From Ursus arctos (taxonomy: Eukaryota; Chordata; Mammalia; Carnivora; Ursidae): a stretch of DNA of 64,000 bases. This document shows positions 44,501 through 55,400 of this stretch, in pieces. Location: positions 580,001 to 644,000 of the forward strand of contig NW_026622985.1 of NCBI RefSeq assembly GCF_023065955.2, written 5' to 3'. Under the pieces are notes generated by a model. The model did no database searches. It was not told where the DNA came from and was given only the letters and a program-made list of their open reading frames with translations. Numbering within the stretch: position 1 is the stretch's first letter; each line of letters opens with the position of its first letter. The translations under genes and the position numbers were made by a program.

Positions 44501-47500
44501 CCTGAATTACCAGCGGCGCCAGTAGCAGCCCAGGGGGCAGCGGTACGCCAGGGTGAGTCCGGTGCTGTGGCTCTAGGTCCATTGTCGGAGATGTGGCTGC
44601 AGGCCCCTTGGGAGGTGCCCCTCGGGGGTTGATCTAGGGTTAAGGTAACCAAAATGAGGCCGGCAGGCACGATCCACAGGCTGTGCGTCGAGTCAAGGGG
44701 CGGGCCAAGGTGAGGGCGCTGGTGACCGGGAGCATGTGCCCCAGAGCTTTGGCACGGGGTGCCCTGGAAAGTCACTGTGACTCCGAGGGCCGTACCCATT
44801 CTCCGGCCCTGAATGACCGGCAGCGCCCCTAGCAGCCTGGGTGGCGGCAGGGCGGCAGGGTGAATCAGGTGCTGTGGCTTGGGGGTCCCCAATCCCTGGC
44901 GTTGCGGCACAGGCCCCTTGGGAGGGGACCCTCGGGGGCCGACCTAGTGTTAGGGTTAGCTCCCAGGAGGCCGGTAGGCCTGATCCGCCAGCTGTGTGGT
45001 GAGTGGAGGGGCGGGCGTAAGTGAGGGAGGTGGTGACCGGGAGCGTGGGCCCCAGTGCCTTGGCGCGGGGTGCCCTGGAAAGTTGCTGTGACTCTGAGGG
45101 CCCTACCCGTTGTCCCGCTCTGAATGACCGGCGGCGCCCCCAGCGGCACGGGTGGTGGCGGGGCGGCAGCATTAGTCCGGCGCTGAGGCTCGGGGTCCCC
45201 AATTACTGGCGTTGCGCTGCTAAGTCCCTTGCGAGGGGCCCCTAGGGGGTCGACCTAGTATTAGGGTTAGCCCCCAGGAAGCCATCAGGCATGACCCGCC
45301 GGCTATGCAGTGAGTGAAGTCACGGTCTGAGGTGAGGGCGCTGGCGAGTGGGAGTGTGGGACCCAGTGTTTTGGCACGCGGGGCCTTCAGATATCGCCGG
45401 GGTCTCGAGGGCCCTGCCTGTTCTCGCGCCTTGAATGACTGGCGGCGCCCCTAGAGGCCTGGGTGGCGGCGGTGAGGCAGGGTGAGTCAGGTGCTGGGGC
45501 TCGGGGTTCCCCAATCCATGGCATGGCGGAACCAGGCCCCTTGGGAAGGGCCTCTTGGGGGCGAGGTAGGGTTAGGGTTAGCTCTCAAGAGGCCGGCAGG
45601 CCCGATCCGCTCTCTGTGTGGCAAGCAAAGTGGCGGGTGGAGGTGAGTGCGCTGTCGAGCGAGAGTGTGGGCCCCAGGATTTTGGCGAGGGATCCTTTGA
45701 AGGTCAACGGGGGATCTGAGGGCCCTGCCTGTTCTCCCAGCCTGAATGACCGGTGGCGCCCCTAGCGGCCCAGGTGTCGACGGTGGGGCAGGGTGAGACC
45801 CGTGCTGGGGCTCGGGGTCCCCAATCCCCAGCGTTGTGGTTTCAGGACCCTTCAGAGGGGCCCCTCGGGGGCCGACGTAGGGTTAGGGTTAGCGCCAAGG
45901 AGGCCGGCAGGCCTGATCCACCGCCTAGGCAGCGAGCGGAGGGGAGGGCCGAGATGTGGGCGCTGGCGAGCGGGAGCGTGGGCCCAAGTGTTTTGACGCG
46001 GGGGGCTTTCGAAGGTCATCGGGGGCTCTGAGGGCCCTGCCCATTCTCCCGACCTGAATGACATCGGCGCCCCAAGTGGCCTGGGTGGCAGCAGGGTGGA
46101 AGGGTGAGTCCAGTGCTTAGGCTCAGGGGTCTCCAATCCCCGGCGTAGCGGTGGCAGGCCCAATGGGAGGGTCCCTCGTGGGCCGACCTAGGGTTAGGGA
46201 TATGCCTCAGAAGACAGGCAGGCCCGATTTCTGGTTGTGCCGCGAACGGAGGGGCGGACCGAGGTCAGGGTGCTGGCTAGTGGGAGCATGGGCCCAAGCA
46301 TTTAGGCACGGGGGGGCCTTCAAAGGTTTCCGGGGGTTCGGAGGGCCCTGCCAGAACTCCCGCCCTGAATGACCAGCAGCGCCATTTGCAGACCGATCGT
46401 GGCGAGGCGGCAGGGTGAGTCCCACACGGAGCCTTGGGGGGCCCCAATTCCCCGGTGTTGCGGCGCCAGACCCCTGGGAGGGGCCCCTTGGGGACACACC
46501 TAAGATTAGGGTTAGCCCCCAGGAGGCCAAAGGCCCGATCCGCTGGCTGTGCAGTGAGTGGAGGGGCGGGCCATGGTGAGGGCACTGGAGAGCGGGAACG
46601 TGGGCCCCAGCGTTTTGGAGCAGGGGGCCTTCAAAGATCGCCGGGGTCTCGAGGGCTCTGCTTGTTCTCCTGCTCGGAATGACCGGCGGCACCCCTAGTG
46701 GCCCGGGAGGCAGCGGGGCAGCACCTTTAGTCCGTTTCAGAGGCTTGGGGTCCCCAATTACTGGCGTTGCAGCGCTAAGTCCCTTGCGAGGGGCCCCTCG
46801 GGGGCCGACCTAGTATTAGGGTTACCCCCAGGAGGCCATCAGGCATAACCCGCCGGCTGTGCGGCGAGCGAAGTCACAGTCCAAGGTGAGGGCACTGGCG
46901 AGTGGGAGCGTGGGTCCAAGCATTTTGGCGCGGGGGGCCTTGGAATGTAGCCTGGGCTTGGAGTGCCCTGCCCATTCTCCCAGCCTGAATGATGGGCGGC
47001 ACCCCTAGCGGCCCGGAAGGTGGCGGGGTGGCAGGGTGAGTCCAGTGCTGGGGCTCGGGGGTCCCAAATTCTTGGCTTGCGGCACCAGGAACCTTGGGGG
47101 GGCCCAATGGGGGCCGACCTAGGGTTAGGGATAGCCCCCAGGAGGCCGGAAGAACTGATCCACCAGCTGTGAGGCGAGCGGAGGGGCGGGCGGAGGTGAA
47201 GGCGCTGCGAGCGGGAACGTGGGCCCCAACGTTTTGGAGCGGGGGGGCCTTCGAAGATCGCCGGAGTCTCAAGGGCCCTGCCTGTTCTCCCGCCCTGAAT
47301 GACCGGCGGCGCCCCTAGCGGCCCGGAAGGCAGCGGGGGCAGCAGCGTTAGTCTGGCGCTGAGGCTCAGGCTCCCCAATTACTGGCGTTGTGGCGCTAAG
47401 TCCCTTGGGAGGGGCCCCTTGGGGGCAGACCTAGTATTAAGGTTAGCCCCCAGGAGACCATCAGGCACAACCCGCCGGCTGTGCAGGGAGCGAAGTCGTG

Positions 47501-50214
47501 GTCCGAAGTGAGGGCGCTGAGAAGTGGAGCGAGGGACACAGTGTTTTGGTGCAGGGGGCCTTCCAAAGTCGCTGTGGCTCAGAGGGCCCTGAGAGTTCTC
47601 CCGCCCTGAATGATTTGCGGTGCACCTAGCAGCCCGGTTGGCATCGGGGCGGCAGTGTGAGTCCAGCGCTGGGGCTCGGGGTGCCCAGTCCCCGGCGTTG
47701 TGGCTCCAAGTCCCTTGGGAGGGGCCCCTCAGGGGCCGAAGTAGGGTTAGGGTTAGCCCCCAGGAGGCCGGCAGAAGTTTCCGTCGCCTAGGCAGTGAGC
47801 AGAGGGGAGGGCCGAGGTGAGGGCGCTGGCAAGCGGAAGCGTGGGCCCAGGCGTTTTGGCGTGGAGCGCCTTCGAAGGCCACAGGGGGCTTGGAAGGCCC
47901 TGACTGTTCTCCCACCCTGAATGACCAGCGGCGCCCTTAGCGGCCCGGGTGGCGGCGGAGTGGCAGGTTGAGTCCGGCGCTGGGGATCGTGGTCCCCAAT
48001 CCCTGGCGTTGCAGTGCCAGGCCCCTTGGGAGGGGCCCCTCAGGGGTGGCCCTAGGGTTAGGGCTAGCTCCCAGGAGACCAGCAGGCCCGATCCACCATC
48101 TGTGAGGCAAGCGGAGGGGTGGGCTGAGGTGAGGGCACTGGCGAGCGGGAGCGTGGGTCCCCGTGCTTTGGCACGAGGTCCTTTGAAGGTCACCGGCGTT
48201 CCGAGGGCCCTGCCCGTTCTCCCGCCCTGAATGACCAGCGGCGCACCTCGCAGCCCAGGGGGCGGCGGTGCGGCAGGGTGAATACGGTGCTGTGGCTCAG
48301 TGGTCCCCAATCCCTGGCCTTGCGGCGCCAGGCCCCTTGTGAGGGACCCCTCGGGGGCCGACCTAATATTAGGGTTAGCCCCCAGGAGGCCATCAGGCAT
48401 GACCCGCTGGCTGTGCGGGGAGTGAAGTCCCGGTCCGAGGTGAGGGCGCTGGCGAGCGGGAGCGAGTGACCCAGCGTTTTGGCACCGGCGGCCTTCGAAG
48501 GTCACTGTAGCTGGAGGGCCCTGACAGTTCTCCCGCCCTGAATGATTGGCAGCGTGCCTAGCGGCCCGGGTGATGTCAGGGCGGCAGGGTGAGTCCAGCG
48601 CTGGGGCTCAGGGTCCCCAATCCCCGGCGTTGTGGCGCCAGGTCCCTTAGGGAGTGGCCCCTGTGGGGTCGACGTAGGGTTAGGTAGCCCCCAGGGGGCC
48701 GGCAGGCCTGATCCACCACCTAGGCAGCGAGCAGAGGGGAGGGCCGAGGTGAGGGCGCTGGCAAGTGGGAGCGTGGGCCCAGGCATTTTGACGTAGGGCG
48801 CCTTCGAAGGCTGCAGGAGGCTCGGAAGGCCCTGCCCGTTCTCCAACCCTGAATGACCAGCGGTGCCCTTTGTGGCCTGGGTGGCGGTGGGGTGGCAGGG
48901 TAAGTCCGACGCTGGGGCTCAGGGGTCCCCAACCCCAGGCAGTGCAGCGCCAGGCCCCTTAGGAGGGGCCCCTCGGGGATGACATAGGGTTAGGGTTAGC
49001 TCCCAGGAGCGTGGCTGGCCCTATCCGCCAGTGGTGCAGTGAGCGGAGGCAGGGACCGATGTGAGGGCACTGGCGAGTTGGAGCGTGGGCCCCAGCGTTT
49101 TGTCGTGGTCAGCCTTCGAAGTTCGCCGGGGGCTCTGAGGGCCCTGCCCAATCTTCCACCTTGAATACTGGAGGCGCCCCTAGCGGCCAAGGTGGCAACG
49201 GGGCAGCAGGGTGAGTCCAGCGCTGGGGCTCAGGGGTCCCCAATCCCCAGAGTTGCAGCGCCAGGCTCCTTGGGAGTCGCCCCTCTGGGGCCGACCTAGG
49301 GTTAAGTTTGCCCCCAGGAGGTCGGCAGGCCCGATTCGCCAGCTCTGCAGCGAGCGGAGGAGCAGGCCGAGATGAGGGCACTGGCGAGCGGGAGCATGGG
49401 CACAGGCATTTTGGCGGGGGGGCCTTCGAAGTTCGCCGGAGACTCGGACGGCCCTGCCCATTCTCCCACCCTGAATGACCGGAGGCGCCCTTAGAGGCCC
49501 AGGTGGCGGCGGGGCACTAAATTGAGTCCAGCGCTGGGGCTCGGGGGTCCCCAAACCCCGGCGTTGCGGCACCAGGCCCCTTGGGAGGGGCCCCTTGGGG
49601 GTGGCCCTAGGGTTAGGGCTAGCTCCCAGGAGGCCGGCAGGCCCGATCCGCCGTCTGTGAGGAGAGCAGAGGGGTGGGCCGAAGTGAGGGCGCTGGCAAG
49701 CAGGAATGTGGGCCCCAGCCTTTTGCCGCGGGGGGCCTTCGAAGGTCGCCAGAGTCTCGGAAGGCAGTGCCCATTCTCCCGCCCAAAATTACCAACGGCG
49801 CCAGTAGCAGTCCGGGTGGCAGCAGGACGCCAGGTTGAGCCCGGTGCTGTGGTTCTGAGGTCAATTCCCGGCGATGCGGATCCAGGCCCCTCAGAAGGGG
49901 CCCCTCGGGGGTCGATCTAGTGTTAGGATAACCAAACTTAGGCCGGCAGGCCCGATCCGCAGGCTATGCGTCGAGTCGAGTGGCGGGACGAGGAGAGGGC
50001 ACTGGCGAGCGGGAACATGGGCCCCAGCGTTTTGGAACGGGGGGCCTTCGAAGATCGCCGGGGTCTCGAGGGCCCTGCCTGTTCTTTCGCCCTGAATGAC
50101 TGGCATCGCCCCTAGCGGCCCGGGAGGAAGTGGGGCAGCAGTGTTAGTCTGACGCTGAGGCTCAGGCTCCCCAATCCCCGGGTTTGTGGTGCTAATTCCT
50201 TTGGGAGGGGACCC

Positions 50215-50540
50215 TTGGTGGCCGACCTAGTGTTAGGGTTAGCCCCCAGGATGCTGGCAGACCCTATCTGCTGGGTGTGCTGCAAGCGGAGAGCTGGTCC
50301 TAACTGAGGGCACTGGCGAGCTGGAGCGTGGGCCGCAGCATTTTGGCGCGAGGGACCATCAAATGTGCCGGGGTCTCGGAGGGCAGTGCCTGTACTCCCG
50401 CCCTGAATTACCGGCGGAACCCTAGCAGCCCTTGTGGCAGTGGGGTGCCAGGGTGATTCTGGCGCTGCCGCTCAGGTCTCCATTCCCCGGTGGTGCGGCA
50501 CCAGGCCCCTTGGGAGGGGCCATTCTGGAGCCGATCCAAG
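50215..50540 (-). repeat. Hybrid monomer with M front and S back
   Basis: The first half has the M mark ('aggatgctggcagaccctat', 'ctgctgggtgtgc'). The second half has S marks ('gagctggagcgtgggccgca', 'ccatcaaatgtgccgg', 'gcagcccttgtggcag', 'ctgccgctcaggtctcc'). As with S monomers at 27125 and 61399, it is followed by a B monomer ('gatccaaggttagggtaacc', about 50535). This fits a recombination between M and S monomers. Confidence 0.6.
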
Positions 50541-51159
50541 GTTAGGGTAACCCCCAGGAGACCGGTAGGCCAGATCCGCCCACTGTGCGGTGAGCTGAGA
50601 GGCGGGCCGAGGGGAGGGCGCTGGCCAGCGGGAGCGTGGGCCCCAGCGTGTTTGGTCGGGAGGCCTTCGAAGGTTGCCGGGGTCTCGAGGGCCGTGCCTG
50701 TTCTCCTGTCCTGAATGTCCGGTGCCCCTAGCAGCCCGGGAGGCAGTGGGGGCAGCAGCGTTACTCCAGTGCTGAGGCTTGGGGTCCCCAATTATAGGTG
50801 TTGCAGTGCCAGGCCCTTTGAGCGGGGCCCCTTAGGGGCTGACGTAGGGTTAGGGTTAGCCCCCAGGAAGCCGGCAGGCCCGATCCGCTGGCTGTGCGGC
50901 ACGTGGAGGGGTGGGCGGAGGTGAGGGTGCTGGCAAGCGGGAGCGTGGGCCCAAGCATTTAGGCGTGGGGGACCTTCAAACGTTTCCAGGGGTTCGGAGG
51001 GCTCTGCACATACTCCCACCCTGAATGACCATTGGCGCCGTTTGCGGCCCGGGTCCTGGCGAGGCGGCAGGGTGAGTCCGGCACGGAGCCTCGGGGGACC
51101 CCAATCCCCGGTGTTGCGGCGCCAGGCCCCTTGGGAGGGGTCCCTTGGGGACTTATCTA

Positions 51160-52420
51160 GAATTAGGGTTAGCCCCCAGGAGGCCAAAGGCCCAATCCGC
51201 TGGCTGTGCAGCGAGCGGAGGGGCAGGCCGAGGTGAGGGCGCTGGCAAGCATGAACCAGGGCCCCAGCTTTTTGGCATGGGGTGCCTTCGAAGGTCACCA
51301 GGGGCATGGAGGGCCCTGCCTCTTCTCCCGCCCTGAATGACTGGCGGCACCCCTAGCAGCCCAGGTGGCGTACGGGCGGCAGGTTTAGTCCAGCACTGGC
51401 GCTTGGGAGTCCCTAATCCCCGGCTTTGCGGGGCCAGGCCCCTTGGGAGGGTCCCCTCGGGGGCCAAACAGGGTTAGTGTACACTCCCAGGAGGCTGAAG
51501 GCCCAATCTGCCAGCTGTGAGGTGAGCGGTGGGGCGGGCCAAGTTGAGGACACTGGCTAGTGGGAGCCAGGGCCCTCAAATTTTGGCGCGGGGGGCCTTC
51601 AAATGCCACCGGGGGCTCAGAGGGCCCTGGTCGTTCTCCCACCCTGAATGACTGGCGGCGCCCACAGGAGCCCAGGTGACGGCGGGGCGGCAGGGTGAGT
51701 CCGGCGCTTAGGCTCGGGGGTCCCCAATCCCTGGCGTAGCGGTGCCAGGCCCCTTGGGAGGGTCCCCCGGGGGCCGACCTCGTATTAGGGGTATCCCTCA
51801 GGAGACAGGCAAGCCCGATTTCCAGTTGTGCCACGAGCTGAAGGACGGACAGAGGTCAGGGTGTTGGCGAGCAGGAGCGTGGGCCCAAGCATTTAGGCGC
51901 AGGGGGCCTTCAAAGGTTTCCGTGGGTTCAGAAGGCTCTGCCCGTACTCCCGCCCTGAATGTCCAGCAGCGCCATATGCGGCCCGGGTCCTGGTGAGGCG
52001 GCAGGGTGAGTCCGGCATGGAGCCTCGGGGGACCCCAATCCCCGGTGTTGCGGTGCCAGACACCTTGGGAGGGGCCCCTTGGGGACCCACCTAGGATTAG
52101 GGTTAGCCCCCAGGAGGCCAAAGGCCTGATCCACTGGCTGTGCAGCGAGCAGAGGGGTGGGCCGTGGTGAGGATGCTGGCAAGCGGGAACCAGGGCCCCA
52201 GCTTTTTGGCACAGGGGGCCTTCGAAGGTCTCCAGGGCCTCGGAGTGCCCTGCCTGTTCTCCCGCCCTGAATGACTGGCAGCACCCCTATCAGCCCAGAT
52301 GGTGACGGGGTGGCAGGTTTAGTCCAGCACTGGGGCTCGGGGGTCCCTAATCCCTGGCTTTGCAGGGCCAGGCCCCTTGGGATGGTCCCCTCGGGGACCA
52401 ACCAGGGTTAGGGTAAGTTC
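51160..52420 (-). repeat. Three-monomer higher-order repeat D-C-E-D-C
   Basis: Subtype marks run D (51160, 'aggaggccaaaggcccaatc'), C (51471, 'caaacagggttag' and 'aggctgaaggccc'), E (51786, 'ggtatccctcaggagacagg'), D (52092, 'aggccaaaggcctgatcc'), C (52400, 'caaccagggttagggtaag'). D to D is about 930 bp, three monomers. E-D pairs also occur at 46197/46505 and 53955/54263, and an E-C pair at 62033/62327. Confidence 0.72.
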
Positions 52421-55400
52421 CCAAGAGGCCAAAGTCCCGATCCACCAGCTGTGCGGCGAGCGGGGGGGCAGGCGGAGGTGAGGGCACTGGTGACCAGAAG
52501 CGTGGGCCCCAGCGCTTTGGCGCGGGGTGCCCTGGAAAGTCGCTGTGACTCTGAGGGCCTTACCTGTTTTCCGCCTTGAATGACCGGTGGTGCCCCTAGC
52601 GGCCCGGGTGGCAGTGGGGCGGCAGGGTGAGTCCAGTGCTGGGACTCGGAGTTCCCCAATCCCTGGCGTGGAGACGCCAGGCCCCTTGGGAGGGGTACCT
52701 TGAGGGCAGACCTACGGTTAGGGATAGCCCCCAGGAGGCCGGCAGGCCCGATCAACCATCTGCGCTGCGAGTGGAGGGGCGGTCCAAGGTGAGGGCACTG
52801 GCACTGGGGAACGTGGGCCCCAGGGTTTTGGAATGGGGGGGCCTTCGAAGATCGCCGGGGTCTCGAGGGCCCTGCCTGTTCTCCCACCCTGTATGGCCGC
52901 AGTGCCCCTAGCGGCCCAGGAGTCAGTGGGGCAGCAGCGTTAGTCCGGCGCTGAGGCTCAGGCTCCCCAATTACTGGCGTTGTGGCGCTAAGTCCCTTGG
53001 GAGGGGCCCCTCGGGGGCCAACCTAGTATGAGGGTGAGCCCCCAGGAGGCCATCAGGCACGACCCACTGGCTGTGCATGGAGGAAAGTCGCGGTCCGAGG
53101 TAAGGGCGCTGGCGAGCGGGAGCGTGGGCCCAGGCCTTTTGGCATGGGGCGCCTTCGAAAGTTGCTATGGGCTCGGAGGGCCCTGCCCCTTCTCCCGCCC
53201 TGAATGACCAGTGGCGCCCATAGCGGCCCGGGTGGCAGCGGGTCGGCAGGGTGAGTCTAGCGCTGGGGCTCAGGGTCCCCAATCCCCGGTGATGCGGCAC
53301 CAGACCCCTTGGGAGGGGCCCCTCAGGGCTGACCTAGGGATAGGGTTAGCCCCCAGGAGGTCACAGGCCCGATCCGCCAGCTGTGCAGTGAGCAGAGGGG
53401 CCGGCCGAGGTGAGGGCGCTGGAGAGCGGGAGCATGGGCCGAAGCATTTTGGCTCGGGGTGCCTTCAAAGGTTGCTGGGGGCTCGGAGGGCCCTACCCAT
53501 TCTCCCGCCCTGAATGCCCGGTGGCACCCCTAGCGGCCCAGGTGGCGGCGGGGCAGCAGGGTGAGTCCGGCGCTTGGGCTTGGGGTTCCCAAATCCCTGG
53601 CATTGCGGCGCCAGGACTCTTGGGGCTGTCCCTTGTGGGCCAACCTAGTGTTAGGTTTAGCCCCCTGGAGGCCGGCAGGCCCGATCTGCTCGCTGTGTGG
53701 TGAGCAGAGCGGCAGGCCGAGGTGAGGGCGGTGCTCAGTGGGAGCATGGGCCCAAGCGTTTTGGCGCGGGGGGCCTTCAAAGGTCGCCGGGGCTTGGAGG
53801 ACCCTGCCCCTTCTCCCGCCCTGAAAGACATTGGCGCCCCTAGCAGCCCGGGTGGTGGCAGGGCAGAAGGGCGCTTAGGCTCGGGTGTCCCCAATTCCCA
53901 GCATAGCAGTGCCAGGCCTCTTGGGATAGTCCCCCCGGGGGGCCGACCTAGTGTTAGGGATATACCTCAGGAGAAAGGCAGGCTCGATTTCCCATTGTGC
54001 TGTGAGTGGAGGAGCAGACTGAGGTCAGGGTGCTCGCGAGTGGGAGCGTGGGCCCAAGCATTTAGGCGCGGGGAGCCTTCAAAAGTTTCCGGGGATTCGG
54101 AGGGCCCTGCCCGTACTCCCACCCTGAATGACCATCGGCACCGTTCGTGGCCCGGGTCCTGGCGAGGCGGCAGGGTGAGTCCGGCATGGAGCCTCGGGGG
54201 ACCCCAATCCCCAGTGTTGCGGCACCAGGCCCCTTGGGAGGGGCCCCTTGGGGACACACCTAGGATTAAGGTTAGCCCCCAGGAGGCCTAAGGCCCAATC
54301 CGCTGGCTGTGCAGAGAGCGGAGGGGCAGGCTGAGGTGAGGGCGCTGGCAAGCGGGAACCAGGGCCCCAGCTTTTTGGCACAGGGAGCCTTCGAAGGTCG
54401 ACAGGGGCTCAGAGGGCCCTGCCTCTTCTCCCGCCCTGAATGACTGGTGGCCACCCTAGCGCCCCAGGTTTTGGCGGGTCGACAGGGTAGTCCAGCGCTG
54501 GGGCTCGGGCATCCCCAATCCCCGGCGTTGCAGTGCCAGGCCCCTTGGGAGGGCCACTCGGGGGCCGACCTAGGGTTAGGGTTAACCCCCAGGATGCCGG
54601 CAGTCCCGATCCGCCATGCAGCGAGCGGAGTGGCGGGCTGAGGTGAGGCCACTCGTGAGCGGGAGCATGGGCCCAAGTGTTTTGGTGCGGGGGGCTTTTT
54701 TAGTTCGCCGGGGGCTCTGAAGGCCCTGCCCGTTCTCACGCCGTGAATGACCGGCGGCGCCCGTAGCAGCCCGGGTGGTGGCGGGGCAGCCGGGTGAGTC
54801 CGGCGCTGGGGCTCGGGGGTCCCCGATCCCCGGCATTGCGGCACCAGGCCCTTTGGGATGGGCCCCTCAGGGGCCGACCTGGGGTTAGGGTTAGCTGACA
54901 GGAGGCCAGCAGATTCGATCTGCCGGCTGTGCGTCGAGTGGAGGGAGGGGCCGAGGTGAGGGCGCTGGCTAGCGGGAGCGTGGGCCCAAGCATTTTGGCA
55001 CGGATGGGCTTCGAAGATTGCCAGGGGCTCGGAAGGCCCTGCTCGTTCTCCTGCCCTGAATGACCGGCGGCTCCCCTAGCGGCCCGGTTGGCGGCGGGGC
55101 GGCAGGGTGAGTCCGGCGCTGGGGCTCGGGAGTACCCAATCCCCAGCGTTGCGGCCCCGGGCCACTTGGGAGGGGCTCCTTAGGGGTTGACCTAGCGTTA
55201 GATTTAGTCCCAGGAGGCCGGCAGGCCCGTTCTGCCTGCTCTGTGGCGAGAGGAGGGGAGGGCCGAGGTGAGGTCGGTGGAGAGCCAGAGTGAGGGCCAA
55301 AGCATTTTGGTGCGGGGGTCCTTCAAAGGTCGCCGGGGGATCGGAGGTCCCTGCCCGTTCTCCCGCCTTGAATGACCAGCAGCGCCACTAGCAGCCCGGG

